Assembly (NCBI GenBank): GCA_014529385.2 | Contig: CM043964.1 | Span: forward strand, 106,518,087 to 106,582,086 | DNA from: Adiantum capillus-veneris | Lineage: Eukaryota > Streptophyta > Polypodiopsida > Polypodiales > Pteridaceae | DNA length: 64,000 nucleotides | Reading direction: 5' to 3' | Shown here: positions 1-11,800 of the stretch, piece by piece | How the letters are laid out: each line of letters opens with the position of its first letter | Numbering within the stretch: position 1 is the stretch's first letter | The notes under the pieces: model-generated | The model's database searches: none | The model's input: only the letters and a program-made list of their open reading frames with translations | What the model was told of the DNA's origin: nothing | Made by a program: the position numbers and the translations under genes

Positions 1-580
1 GGTAGGAGGCCATGGGAAGCCATTATTACGTGGGGAGGACATTCTATGTCCTTTCACGACCGTCAAGGTTGGGATGAGAGGGACTGCAGTGATCAGTGAC
101 CACTCAATGTCCGCAATGTGCCTGCGTTGGTGAAATGATGAGCAGATCTATGGATCGTTGACACCTCAGCGCCAAACACAGCAGGCTCGGGACTGAATTG
201 GATTACTCCCACTGATATGTCAGCATGGGAAGCATAGATGCAATTAGCTGAGGGCAGCTTCGCTCATGGCACGTTATCCCTTAGAGCAGGTGACAGTGAC
301 CAATGAGTAAACAGAGGGGATTACGAGTACTGACGTGTTGGCAGTTGAGTGCATTCCCATTGTTGGTGTGGACTGATCCTATTGGTCGAATGGCGAGAGC
401 TTGCCGCATGCTAACTTGTCAGACATTTGATGGACGACTGGTCAGATTTTCAGGCATCTTGATTGGATGGTCAGGATCTTCAACCCCTCGTCTCACGACC
501 TTGATGGTACTACTAGCTTTGTTCCCACTCGAAGAAAATGCCGATATGATGACCCCTCTAGGATTCTAGTGCAAAGGCTT
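1..580. other. Unassigned, comparatively GC-rich stretch
   Basis: The first 580 bases look less AT-rich than the DNA that follows. An open frame of 88 codons runs at 303-569 on the plus strand, but its translation shows no motif, repeat or domain I recognise, and it has no supporting context. It may be a decayed exon or repeat remnant cut by the window edge. I do not call a gene. Confidence 0.3.
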
Positions 581-1170
581 TTATAACTAACATTAATCCG
601 ATGCTTGCTAATAAAATATGCTGTATATAATGACTATACTAGGGTCCAGTGCAAGTGGCTCACATAAAACACCAATTTGAAGCATCTCTACAAATGTTCA
701 AGAGATGGTATATAAATAATTTCTTGGACATCTATAAATGTTACACTTCTTAGGGTTTTTATGCATTAAAACTATGTGAGATGATATGTTCACAAAAGGT
801 GAATGCATGAAGGGCATTGTTAGAAACAACATGCTTACTACATAAATATTTGGACTCTGTTATTTTGAGGAGAACAATCAAAGGTAGATGCAACCTAGCA
901 TGAAAGACAAGGAGAACAATCAAAGGTAGTTGCAACATGATTTCCAATGAAGTGCATATATTCTTGTTAATACACAAAGATCCACTTCAAGGGGCATCAC
1001 ATTGTATGAGTGCTGGGAAAACATTTTTGTAATCCTCCTCTAGGCCGCACCAATGTAGATTGATGCCAAACAAGAGCAGAGGCTTATGTGGTTTTGTCAC
1101 CCAAAAGATGGCAAAAACACCTTTTCATTCATTTTAACAAAAAAATGCTCATGGGACTATTGTACAAACA

Positions 1171-1410
1171 AATAAAAATCTAGAGGTCTTGTACTCAATT
1201 CCTTGCAAACAACATACAAGTGACCATTTTCCCCTTCTAAAGATGAATTGATGTCACTGATAGGATAAGAGAATTGAATAGAGGTATTGTACTCAACTAA
1301 ATAAAAATCTAGAGGTCTTGTACTCAATTCCCTGCAAACAACATACAAATGAACATTTTCCCCTTCTAAAGATGAATTGATGTCATTAATAGGGTAAGAG
1401 AATTGAATAG
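1171..1410. repeat. Two-copy tandem duplication, 129-bp period
   Basis: The segment starting at 1171 recurs at 1300 and stays aligned until 1410. The second copy is slightly incomplete, and the two differ at only a few positions. The seam contains a short echo of the unit, a variant of the 'gaggtcttgtactcaa' string, suggesting slippage or unequal exchange on short homology. Confidence 0.9.
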
Positions 1411-2080
1411 ACCATAACTTTTATTGAAAAACAACTTTGCATGCTATTCATAAAATAAACAATAAATGCACGTATTTTGTGTAGGTTGTTGATTCTCACA
1501 TTGCTCTCCGTGAAACTAGCCTTAGAGAAAGACATCGAGGATGACGATAGAGGAAGGGGGGAGGAGAGAAAAGTGATGGTCCACAAATATTTTAACAAAT
1601 TTAGTGAAAAATGGAAACGAGCTTGAGTTGCACTTAAATTCACTTTTTAAGATCTTGGCATTAGCATGGAGAAGTTAAATGTTGGGCATCTTTCCCCGGG
1701 AGATAAGCATTGGGCACAATTTCCAAAGATCTAGCCATTGATAGTGCTTCATGGTTGAAGTATAAAGCCCTCCATTCCACGTCCCTAAATGCTGTGATTC
1801 TCAAATGCCTATCCTCATGCTTGGCTTTCCTCCTCTCTTGGCCTTTTGCCACAACTTCTGAAGGCCATTGAAATTATAGGATAGGAATGAAATGTGTATT
1901 GTTGAAATGAATGAGAAAATTTATTCAAATTTGTCCCTTTTCATTGTGTGTAATTGTTTTTATCATGCACCAAGACTTTCTACATTGCCAAGTTGAGCCA
2001 TTTATGACCTGTTCAAATGTTTATGAAGTTATTGAACACTATTTTCAACAATCCAAATGACATTGTGTCTTTTGTTCTAG

Positions 2081-2289
2081 GTTGTTTTGATGCCCTCTGA
2101 AGAAGCTTGACATTGGTAGGACATTTACATAAAAAGGTATCACTTTCTAAGAACCTCCGAAACCAAGAGCTCTTCAATAGGGTTGTTTTGATGCCCTCTG
2201 AAGAAGCTTGACATTGGTAGGACATTTACATAAAAAGGTATCACTTTCCAAGAACCTCCGAAACCAAGAGCTCTTCAATAGGGTTGTTT
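2081..2289. repeat. Two-copy tandem duplication, 101-bp period
   Basis: The unit starting with 'gttgttttgatgccctctga' at 2081 repeats at 2182 with about one mismatch over 101 bp. A third copy begins at 2283 and stops after a few bases. Near identity indicates a recent event. Confidence 0.93.
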
Positions 2290-2960
2290 GCAATCACACA
2301 TAAACCAATGCCTTGAAAATTTGTAAGTATGTGTACAGAGAGTCAATTGTTTCTACCTTAGGGGCCATTACTAAGAAGAGGAAGACATCAACATAGATAA
2401 AACATCCCATCTTCCAAGGAGACCTTCAATGGACCGATTAGTTTGTCACTTCATTTCCAAGTTTTTTCTCTTCTCGGTATCTATAAAGCTTTCACAAAAG
2501 ATTGCATGGGTCATTTGTTTACTTTAATAATACTTTTTAGCTGGAGAATATGGTGTAAATTTTTCATGCCTCTTGTTTTCCAGGTTAAGTCACTTTTCAC
2601 CCTTTTAGGAAATCCAAGTGGGATGCAGTTTGGAAACACATAGAATAAATTTTGGGACCAAGAAAGGGGCAAATCTCGAACTGTTCACTTTGGCATTTTG
2701 ATAGTCATTGTCAAACATGTCCCAAGAATGTTTCAAACGCCATCAAAATATCCCTCTTATTGTCATCTCATTTTATTCTAGTCATTAATCTGTTGGATGG
2801 TTTCTTTGGTTTTCCATTTTCATCTTCATTAGCTCTTGATGTCTACTATGAACAATCTGTCAGAGGCTTGAAGCCTACTAAAAAGAGGTCTATGACATCT
2901 CCATAATGTGTTGAAAGATAGACTATGGGCCTATTGTAATGAAACCTTTTAGCATGAGGG

Positions 2961-3188
2961 TGTTGGAATTAGGGTTGCAGGGAAACACACACAGCTTGGA
3001 GAAGATGAAGGAAGCTCAAGGCACACAACAGAGAGTGTATTACTTAGTGTGCAATGGAAAGATAGATAGCCCTAGAGTGATGGGCGTATATACAATGCAC
3101 GAGAAAAAAACTTCCTAAAGAGGGAAAAAATGCCCTAGCGGTCCTAGTGTGTCACACACATCACTACCACATGTATATGATGGTAACG
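2961..3188 (-). repeat. Copia-A 3' LTR
   Basis: This repeat of about 228 bp is nearly identical to 7231-7454 and to the Copia-B LTRs. Read on the minus strand it should open with TG; here the first base has mutated (CGTTACC instead of TGTTACC). It ends in CCAACA. Confidence 0.93.
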
Positions 3189-3190
3189 AA

Positions 3191-3198
3191 TCTCCCCT
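3191..3198 (-). other. Copia-A polypurine tract
   Basis: The minus-strand string AGGGGAGA sits two bases before the 3' LTR. This is the expected plus-strand primer site. Copia-B has the longer form AGGGGGGA in the same place. Confidence 0.75.
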
Positions 3199-3203
3199 GG
3201 GAG

Positions 3204-4760
3204 TGATGCAGTGAATGAGGGCTGGCACGAAGAGTAAAGGGAAGTGCCATGCCCTGAGGATAAGATCACTCCCGGGGGGAGCAAGCCAAAAGCTTTGCGA
3301 AAAGCTTCGAAGTTCTCACGAGACAATGCCTTTGTGAAAAAATTTGCAAGGTTGTCCTGTGTTGGCACATAAGTCTAGCTGATATCTCCTGCTTAGAGTC
3401 TCTCCTTGACATAGTGGTAATGCACCTCAATGTGCTTTGTGCCAGCATGAAAAACTGGGTTCCTTGCAATTACCAATGCGCTCTGACTGTCAGTGTAGAT
3501 GATGTTGGCAATGTCTTGTCCAATACCCAAATCAGCCATAAGGCGTCTGAGCCACACACACTCAATCGTAGCTATGAAGACTACCCTGTACTCAGCCTCA
3601 CAATCGGAAGTGACCAGAGTAGGTTGCTTCTTGCTCAACCATGAAATACATGAACTACCAAGCATGAAACAAAAGCCACTTATGGACACTCGCGTGTCAT
3701 AACAACCACCCCAATCTGAGTCCGAAAAAGCATGTAAATCTGGCAGCAATTATCCCCCCTTGGGATAAAACAAGCCAAGATGCAAAGTGCTACTCAAGTA
3801 GCGAAAAATCCTCTTGACTGCAAGGCAATGGCTTAGACCCTGGGATATGCATAAATCTGTCGACCTGTGAGACTGCAAATTGAATATCCAGCCTTGTATT
3901 GCATACATAAATGAGGTAGCCAACAACAGTTTGGTAAAGAGTGACATCAGCAGGATCACCAGCATCATGAAGACTCAACTTCAAACCTGTTTCCATGGGA
4001 GTGGCAATAGGTTTGCAATCCTCAAGTCCAAACTTACATAGCAATGTCTCTATGTAACTTTTCTGACACAAGGCAATACTACCATCACACTGCTTAAAGT
4101 ATATGCCCAAGTAATGATGCAATAACCCCAAATCTTTTATCTTGAAAGTAGCATTCAAAAATAGTCTTAAATTCAGCAATATGTGCCTCATTGTGACCAG
4201 TGGTCAGCAAATCATCCACATAAAGAACAACAATGAGAAGTATATCGCCCTCACGCTTGACATACAATGTGCTTTTTGTTGGATTGTTACAAAAGCCTCG
4301 TTTGACCAAATGAGTGTTAGCTTTCCCATACCAAGCACGAGGAGATTGCTTCAACCCATACAAATCCTTCTTACATGTGCACACTTTGTCCTCTTGTCCT
4401 TTCTTGACAAAACCGCGAGGCAGCGTTACATAGACTTCCTAAAAAATGTCACCATTCAAGAAAGAAGCAACAATATTGGATTGATGTACATCCCAACCAA
4501 AATGAGCTGCCAATGCACATAGAAAACAAACAGTAGTCATACGACAAGTGGGAGCAAAAGTTTCTTCATAATCTATGCCTTTCTGCTGCGCATAGCCTTT
4601 TGCAACAAGTCGAGCCTTATGGCGATCAACCTCACCATCCGGCTTGCGTTTCAACTTGTAAACCCACTTTGTACCAATGGCCTTTTTGCCAGGAGGCAAA
4701 TCACATAAAGTTCATGTGTCATTTTCTATAGTGCATCATATTTTGATTGCATGGCAGCCA
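3204..4760 (-). pseudogene. Copia-A reverse transcriptase and RNase H (broken)
   Basis: Several overlapping minus-strand fragments together cover Copia RT and RNase H. The RT amino-terminal block (4439-4699) contains GTKWVYKLKRKPDGE and RLVAKGYAQQKGIDYEETFAP. The block at 4094-4384 contains YGLKQSPRAWY and the catalytic LYVDDLL. The block at 3790-4191 has the LHHYLGI and SYIETLL motifs. RNase H at 3393-3749 shows SDSDWGG, CEAEYR and YTDSQSAL, which keep the D, E and D positions, followed by the TKHIEVHYHYV region. The frame changes between blocks and stops interrupt it, so no single product is possible. Copia-B supplies a close reference for every block. Confidence 0.92.
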
Positions 4761-5060
4761 TCCAATTTTCTGAATTCTATGCTTCATCAAAAGCTAGGGG
4801 TTCCTCTCTATCACATAAGCTAGACACAGCCAAAGCATAACAATCTGATGCATAAGAGGCATGGTGAGAACTTGAACGAGTATGAATAAAGAAAGGTGCA
4901 TCCAATTTACTGTCACGCAAAGTGTGTACCAACCATTTTGGCATACCTCTAGCCTGCTCATTTTCAGCCCTTTCCTCATCAAGTACATTTGCATCAGTAA
5001 TAGGTTGATCTGTAACATTTTCAGAAACCCCCATAGGTTGTACATTTGCCTCATTAGAAT

Positions 5061-6542
5061 TTACATTCGAACTTCCACCACTAAAAAGAGACAATAAGTG
5101 TCATAAATGTCTTGTGAGCTTACATTACTATCTCTAGTACATGACAACAAAGGTTGAACAGAATCTTCTACAAACACAATATCATGTGAGACCAAAATGC
5201 ACTTTGTTTGTGGATGGTACAACCTATACCCTTTTCTTTGAGCACTATAACCAACATAAATACATTTGACAACCTTATCATCCAATTTTTTGCGCTGCGC
5301 TTGTGGCACTAAACCATAAGCCAAACAACCAAAAACACGCATGTGCTCAATAGATGGCTTTCTATCATGCCATGCTTCATATGGAGTCATAGAATGCAAT
5401 GCTTTCGTAGGAAACTTGTTGAGTACATAATTTGCACACATGATAGCCTTGAGCCAAAACGAATGTGGTAAAGCTTGACTCTTGACCATACATCGTGGCA
5501 TTTTTGTAGGAGACCTGTTTTTTCTCTCAACAACATCATTTTGTTGAGGCATACACGGCACTGTATATTGGGGTTTTATCCCATGACTATCCAGAAATAC
5601 ATTAAATTCATGAGACATGTACTCCCCCCCTCGATTGAAACGGAGGGTGCCCATAGTACATTTCGAGTCATTTTCAGCCATAGCAAGAAAATGCTTGAAG
5701 CACATAAACTTTTCGGGCTTAGCTTTCAACGGATATACGCATGCATGCCTGGAGTAGTCATCAATGAAATTCACAAAGTACAAGTAATTTCCCAAGGACA
5801 GAGTTTGCATAGGCCCACAAACATCACTATACACAAGTTGCAAGCTACATGTAGCACGAACTGACCCATCATTTAGAAATTTAGCACGCTGCATTTTACC
5901 CAAAATACAAGCTTCACAAACATGTTTGACAGGTGCTTCAAGAGGCGGCAAAGAAGCAACCATATCAGATTTCTGCAAACGCAGCAAACTGGCAAAATTC
6001 AGATGCCCAAAACGTGCATGCCGCAGTTTCGCATCTGAAACAGCCCTTAAATCTGCAACTGCATTTGTAAAATTTTGTCCACATTTGTCATACAAAGTGA
6101 GCTTATACGACCCATGACACAAAAGGCCAGATGCAACAATTTCATCACCAAAACTGAGATAATGAACTATACATCTTCCATCCACAAATTTGACTATGAG
6201 ACCAAGTCTAGCAAGTGCAAATACAGACTTTTGATCCTAGGTACATACAATGTATCAACAAGTGTGAAAGATTCACAATGCAGATTCACACATGTACCTG
6301 TTAGTGGTATGTATGTCAGTGGTATGTATGTCAACAAGTGTGAAAGAACTACCACTTGCAGCAGTAAGCACAATCTTTCCAACTCCTTGAACATGATAAG
6401 AGGCATTGTTGATACAAGTCACCGTATTCCCATGAGGGACAGACTCATTAGAGGTAAACAAATCACGATGTGAGGTAATGTGCTTTGTAGCACCGCTGTC
6501 AAAAAACCACATGTGTGAATCATGCAGATTCACACAATGCAA
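5061..6542 (-). pseudogene. Copia-A protease and integrase (broken)
   Basis: The minus-strand frame at 6273-6542 carries the Copia protease signature WFFDSGATKHIT with its catalytic Asp. It is then interrupted by rearranged DNA. The 374-codon frame at 5061-6185 is the integrase. It has the zinc-binding H-H-C-C set (ARFGHLNF, VCEACILGKMQ), the first catalytic Asp in SDVCGPM and the final Glu in PQQNDVVERK. The second catalytic Asp is lost: the site reads FNRGGEY where Copia-B reads RSDRGEEY. The integrase is therefore predicted inactive. The carboxy end, with YEAWHDRKPSIEHMRVFGC, is well kept. Confidence 0.93.
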
Positions 6543-6640
6543 TGGTATGTATGTCAGTGGTATGTATGCATTGTATGTATGTCAATGTGAATGTGCTTTG
6601 TAGCACCGCTGTCAAAAAACCACATGTATGCATCAAACTT
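6240..6640. repeat. Shuffled short duplications (filler DNA) at a gag-protease deletion
   Basis: Short strings recur in scrambled order. A 34-bp block beginning TGCTTTGTAGCACCGC occurs at 6481 and again at 6594. The string CAGTGGTATGTATG occurs near 6315 and near 6556. AACAAGTGTGAAAGA occurs at about 6258 and 6333. These copies lie where Copia-B has intact gag and protease sequence, so they mark a deletion repaired with templated insertions. Confidence 0.75.
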
Positions 6641-6879
6641 GACAACTTCAGGATTTCCTTGGGTCTAACAACAGTAACCCTTGCAGCAAAACTTGGAGCA
6701 TCCTCAACATCACCTGCATCCACAGTACCAAGACGTACATCAATACCCTGCACAATGTTCCAAACTCCCTTTGATAGAAGTACATGTTGCATCATGTAAG
6801 CCCACATAGGGTAATTGTCCCCATCCGATCTCTCCTTAGCAGCAAATATCTTGAACACATATGTGTTGTTGTCAGCCAT
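6594..6879 (-). pseudogene. Copia-A gag, 5' fragment only
   Basis: The ATG at 6879 (minus strand) begins the Copia gag, MADNNTYVFKIFAAKE, followed by NYPMWAYMMQHVL and GVWNIVQGIDVRLG. This matches Copia-B gag at 35310-35456 and its continuation at 44140. After about 75 codons the match ends and the sequence jumps to protease-like DNA. The middle of gag and the zinc knuckle, several hundred bases in Copia-B (about 44230-45040), are absent. A longer open frame upstream of this ATG has no counterpart in the family. Confidence 0.85.
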
Positions 6880-7216
6880 GGAAAATGCACGTACTTGATG
6901 TGAAAATTGTCCGAAATGAGGAGAAACTGAGTGAGACGAGCATGTGCTATTTAGCACAACCTGCAGGTCCCATACAGTAGACTATATGGGACTTGTTATG
7001 CAATAATTGACACTAACAAAAATTCTACACAAAATGACAAAATTGCTTGTGCCAACCTGGCTGTAGTGGAAACGGAGGTCAAAATGAGCCCGAAATGAAA
7101 TTCTGGCAGACATTTTTTGTCAACTTATTGATGCTCGCCAAAGCTCGTTGAAATCTGAGAAAATGAGCAAGGGTGTTCTGGCGACGCTGGCGACTAAGCC
7201 TGAGAGGACGTGCCCT

Positions 7217-7228
7217 ACTTTGATACCA
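7217..7228 (-). other. Copia-A primer-binding site, initiator-Met tRNA
   Basis: On the minus strand TGGTATCAAAGT begins two bases after the 5' LTR. Plant Copia elements typically prime with initiator-Met tRNA through TGGTATCAGAGC; ten of twelve bases agree. Confidence 0.85.
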
Positions 7229-7230
7229 AT

Positions 7231-7454
7231 TGTTGGAATTAGGGTTGCAGGGAAACACACACAACTTGGAGAAGACGAAGGAAGCTCAAGGCACACAACA
7301 AAGAGTGTATTACTTAGTGTGCAATGGAAAGATAGATAGCCCTAGAGTGATGGACGTATATACAATGCACGGGAAAAAAACTCCTAAGGAGGGAAAAATG
7401 CCCCGACGGTCCTTGAGTGTTCACACACATCACTACCACATGTATATGGTAACA
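7231..7454 (-). repeat. Copia-A 5' LTR
   Basis: This repeat of about 224 bp has canonical TG...CA ends when read on the minus strand (TGTTACC ... CCAACA). It is the partner of 2961-3188. By eye the two differ by roughly 6-7% plus small indels, which points to an old insertion. Confidence 0.95.
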
Positions 7455-8424
7455 GAGGACACATTCTTAAGTTGTATCTTGAAGCAAGAGGAGACAGTGT
7501 TAGGTTGAAGAATCATTTGCAAAAGTGGCAAATTAGCCAACTAAAGATTGATGTGTGGTGATAGAATCCTTCTTTTTTTAGTAATGATTCCAAAAAACAA
7601 AGCCGATTGATTGTGAAAGGAACCATATGGAGTTGAGGAGTAAAGAGGACGAGGAGATTGAACAACATTTACAATCAATTATGTGGAGATGGCGGTTTTA
7701 GCAAATAAAAAGATGTAATAAGTTCAAATTTCGTCAATTTATTTAGTGTATTCTATAAGTTAGATTATTTGGCACATGGGTCAAGAGAAGGAGATTGACC
7801 GACATTTAGAATCAGATATGTGGAGGTGCATGCTAAAACAATAAATAGAAGCAGTAAGTTTAAGTATGTTGACTTAACGTGGTCTTGGGTTTGATGCTCG
7901 TGGTACTGATCATAAATATAAATTCACCTTATGAACGGTTTGATGCTTGTGCTAGTGATTATAAATATGAAGGGTTTGAAATGTTATTATTTTTCATTTA
8001 TAAATATAAATTAGCTCACACTAGTGAGCATTGCTATTTTAAAAACAAGTTGAAAATTCACAACGGCCTATGTACAGTCAAACTTGAACGGGTGAGAGAG
8101 ACGGGACAAAAGTCAGAGGCTCAAATTGATGCTACAGCCAAGCGGGATAGGGCTTGCCAAAAGCATTTCTCCTAACCAAAGAAAATAAGGGCACCCTTCA
8201 AACTCTTTTGGTTTTTAGGTCGAAATTTGAAGCATTTGCCGATATTGACACTAAAGCTTGTAAAATTTTTCCGGTGTTGTTAAAGGCAAGCTCAAAACCT
8301 AGCCATGAGTTTTCACTTTTAGCTGGTTAAAATACACTAAATCCTGTTTTTTTTGAACACTAGAGATGCATTACCGTTAAAGACAATGTTTGGGATGACA
8401 AATCAATGCACAATTGAAAAGAAA

Positions 8425-8476
<52 letters not shown>

Positions 8477-9265
8477 AACGTTCCTACTACCTTAATTTTT
8501 GATTTCATTCCTTCTCGCACTTGGTGGATAGACATGCGTGTGCTACACTGTCATTGTCACACGGGCCCTAGTAGTTATCGTTTGCATGTTGTGCTGCTTT
8601 CGTTCTAGTCATGCATACTGCAAAAGCCACCAATTGGAGGTTTAAAGCAGACCAAAAAAAGGGAGAGTATGTGTTGTTGATGGGCCCTAGTACAAAGAGC
8701 GGATGCTGTTGTGATCTAGGCTTAGAGCCAATTCACATGAAGCATGGGTTTTCAATAGGTTGCTGACTAGTTGCAAACCATTCTTGTTTCCATGAGAAAG
8801 TCCTGGAAAAAGTGTGCAACTTGTTTGCAATTAGTTGTGAGCCGGCTCCTGCTTTGTTTTTTGTTTGTAAGAAAAAAATACATTTGTTTAAAGTTTATAT
8901 TGAGGAGTTTTCTTACAAGTCCCATGCACCATGTGGACTTAATCAGCTGGGTTGCTAGTTGCACACAAGTGTGCAACCTTCACAATACGTGAACTGGCCT
9001 TTAATTATCTGTAAGTGTTACAGATAACTATGCCTCGTTTGATTATTGGCTTAGGGGGTGGTCGTGCAAGGCACAATTAACAGCCTAATGTGCTCTATTT
9101 TAGATTAAAAGGCACCTACTGAACCTTCAATCTGATCACAAACAAATAACTGAGCATAGCTCGTTGCCACTTGGAGGTTGTGTGCACGACACCAGTCGGT
9201 TTTCACCTTGAAAAATCTACACAAGAGCGAAAACTGAGTGCGGGTGATACATGGTGTAAAAGCCT
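7455..9265. other. No gene seen; one CT microsatellite
   Basis: AT-rich DNA without a recognisable protein or RNA gene. A (CT)n run of about 47 bases lies at 8427-8473. The open frame at 7879-8175 encodes nothing I recognise. Confidence 0.5.
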
Positions 9266-9406
<141 letters not shown>

Positions 9407-9759
9407 GTGGCGACCACAAAATTTGGAGGCATCCATGTTGTGCAAATTGTAGTACCGAACTTCCATTGGCAAGGTGACACAAGGGATACACTTCGTCACG
9501 TGCCCTGGCATAAAGGCTATCTCTGTTCCCTTTTGCAAATATGCTGATATTGACATATGTTGATGGATTCACTATACAAATGCCCACCTAGCCGAACACT
9601 TATCCGGGCAACACATTTTCAATGAATCTGTAATCTGTTATTTTTTCGAGCTAGTGTAGCGACACTGTGTGTAAATTTGATCCTAGAGTAACATGTCGAT
9701 TTGCTGAGTTGTAATTCTGTCATGATATGTGTAAAGGTCCACATGAGCCGACCACTGCC

Positions 9760-10456
9760 ATTTAGAAAGCCCTAGGTATAAAAGTCAATAACCTTAATGT
9801 GAAAAGAAGGCTTATCTTTTGGAGAGAAAAGAACTCTATTGTACTTACGCTCAGAGCGGCCAAGCAACTACTACTTGTAATCAACATGTCTTGTGATTGG
9901 ATAATCTTTTTTCCATTTCAAAACTTGCATTGTGTTCCTCTTTTCATTCTCTTTCAATTAAGTGTAAACATTACAAATTTTATGGTGGTTTGAGACTACG
10001 CATCTACGAGTCTAATCTTTAGATTTGAGTGCTTAAATCACTATTTTTTGACGTTTTGGCTATAGATCTTAGGGCGACTTGTTGGGACTATTTTGTTGTA
10101 GCTTCTGTGACTTGGATCATGATGAATCGTGATCCATGTACCTTATCAGATAGGAACGAGACTTTCACTTTACGCCTAGTGAAGCTTCCCTTAAAGTTTT
10201 GTGACGATACGAATCCATTTGATCGACCGATGATGTGATGATCTAGAGCGGTGAGAAGGATATATATAGTTTTTCGATCATTGAGTGGTGGTTTGCTTGT
10301 TAAGTTGTTGGGTTTTCTTGCTAGGTTCACTTTTTGAGGACTAACAACCTCAAAGAGTCTTCGTTCCCTATCCGAGTCACTTCCCTGAGTATTGACATTA
10401 TGTTAGTGCCAGATAGCTATGCTATAGACGTCAGTCCTGACAACTCACTACTAACA
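9760..10456 (+). repeat. Degenerate Gypsy LTR (5' end not defined)
   Basis: The right boundary is set by the CTACTAACA end at 10456, immediately before an Asp-type primer-binding site. A TATA-like TATAAAAG lies at about 9776-9783, giving a plausible promoter inside the LTR. The left boundary is uncertain because no intact partner LTR was identified. Confidence 0.5.
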
Positions 10457-10457
10457 T

Positions 10458-10475
10458 TGGCATCGTTGCCGAGGA
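10458..10475 (+). other. Degenerate Asp-tRNA primer-binding site
   Basis: TGGCATCGTTGCCGAGGA agrees at 15 of 18 positions with the perfect Asp site of Gypsy-1 (21810-21827). It directly follows a CA-ended LTR, as expected for a Gypsy element reading rightwards. Confidence 0.7.
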
Positions 10476-10739
10476 ACGATCCTTAGGTGGTAAGTGATGT
10501 AGTGTGTATTTAGAGCGTTCTTTTTCAAAGATTAGTTTTTTCATCGATTTACACATTAATAGTGAAGTAACTAGATACGAGGTTTAGTGCTTGATAGAGT
10601 CTAGAAGTCGGAGACTTGCTAGATCTATTCTCTCGTTTCGACTTTAATTTGTATTGTTTTGTTTATTTTTGTTCCTACATTCATTTAAGTATACATGAGT
10701 AGGGTAAGTAGAAACCAACACCGTCAAATTGGGCTAAAA

Positions 10740-11800
10740 GGATTAGGGAAAAAAGGGCTTAAAACCATATTCTGGCCAAAGCGACCACAACTTCTGAAAT
10801 TTTGAAATTTTGACGGTAGAGACTTGAAAGGTGATCCAAAACCAAAAATTTGGTGATCAAGAGCATTAAAAATCTCAGTAGAAGCAATCTAAAAAGTTTC
10901 ACTAGATTCTGTGGAGGAACATAGATCGCGATTCATGTATCTTAAAGCCCATTTTTGCAGAAAAGTGATCAGTGACACTTGGCATAAGTAGGACATTGCT
11001 ATGAAAAGTTTGTTTGAAAGAAAAATTCAAAAATCACATCAAAATTAGTTGATAGGGAAAAAATCACAAAAACATGGATTCAAACACAAAATTGGGCATA
11101 TCTTGAGATTTGTGTCCCAAATTTAAAAAAATTTGAGCATTAGCTTCTACAGAGCATACACAACCAATTGGCAAAGTTTCATGCCAAAATGTTGTCAAAC
11201 ATGGATTGCAATCCATGTATGTTTTCATGGTTTTGGTTAGAGATTTGAATAGCAGGTAGGTGAGGCCATTTAGAACAACTTTTCCAAAAGACACATTAGC
11301 AAAAAGTTGGTCAAAAGTGCTAAACATCAGAAACTAGTCAAAAATCGCAAAGGAGATGCAAAATTTCACTTTATATCGGTAAAAAAGTGATCCAAATCCA
11401 AAGCATTTTGGGGAATAGCTTCAAAATAACAAGGACTATAAGCCGACCACGTTTCATGTCAAAAGGAGGTTAAACATGGATCGCAATCCATGTACCTCAT
11501 CATGATTTTTGACTGAGATTTGAGCAATAGGTAACTCAGACATAGAAAAACACTTTTTCCAAAAGAAGTATTGGCAAAAAAGTTAAAAAAAGTGGTAAAA
11601 ATAGCAAAAAATAGAGGATAGTAAAAAACTACCACAACAACTCAAGATTTTATTTTTGATTGACCAAAACTTGTCCAAATCCATTTTTTTTTTGGTGATA
11701 GCCTAAAAATACCTTCATCTATAAGTGATTCACATTTGGGATCAAAAGCTCTCCCAATATGGATAGCGATCCATGTATCTTTCCCAAACTTTGAAACCCA
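10740..11800. repeat. Degenerate tandem array, about 280-bp units with a conserved palindrome
   Basis: Related units follow each other, each holding a version of the palindrome ATGGATTGCAATCCAT near 10918, 11199, 11474 and 11757 (spacings about 281, 275 and 283). Other shared words include 'gtgatccaaa', 'tttccaaaag' and 'tcatgccaaaa' variants in the same relative places. The array lies in the untranslated leader of the decayed Gypsy that starts with the PBS at 10458. A similar palindrome half (GAATCGTGATCCATGTAC) also occurs at about 10127 in the LTR. Confidence 0.7.

Larger units (their letters stand above)
581..2955. other. AT-rich intergenic DNA, no gene seen
   Basis: No frame of convincing length or recognisable protein motif was found on either strand. 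The only clear structures are two local tandem duplications listed separately (1171-1410 and 2081-2283). Short frames here carry no conserved motifs. Confidence 0.5.
2961..7454 (-). mobile_element. Copia-A: decayed Ty1/Copia LTR retrotransposon
   Basis: This 4.5-kb element is bounded by LTRs at 2961-3188 and 7231-7454 that match in sequence and direction. Coding remnants on the minus strand run gag, protease, integrase, reverse transcriptase, RNase H, which is the Ty1/Copia order. An initiator-Met PBS lies inside the right LTR and a polypurine tract inside the left one. The flanking pentamers are GAGGG (2956-2960) and GAGGA (7455-7459), a target-site duplication with one mismatch. It belongs to the same family as Copia-B (21226-48568), whose LTR, PBS and proteins are close relatives. 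Most of gag is missing, the frames are broken and an integrase catalytic residue is changed, so it cannot move on its own. Confidence 0.95.

Noticed and set aside
303-569. 88-codon frame as a gene
   Set aside because: No recognisable motif, no context, and its length is not unusual for GC-richer random sequence.
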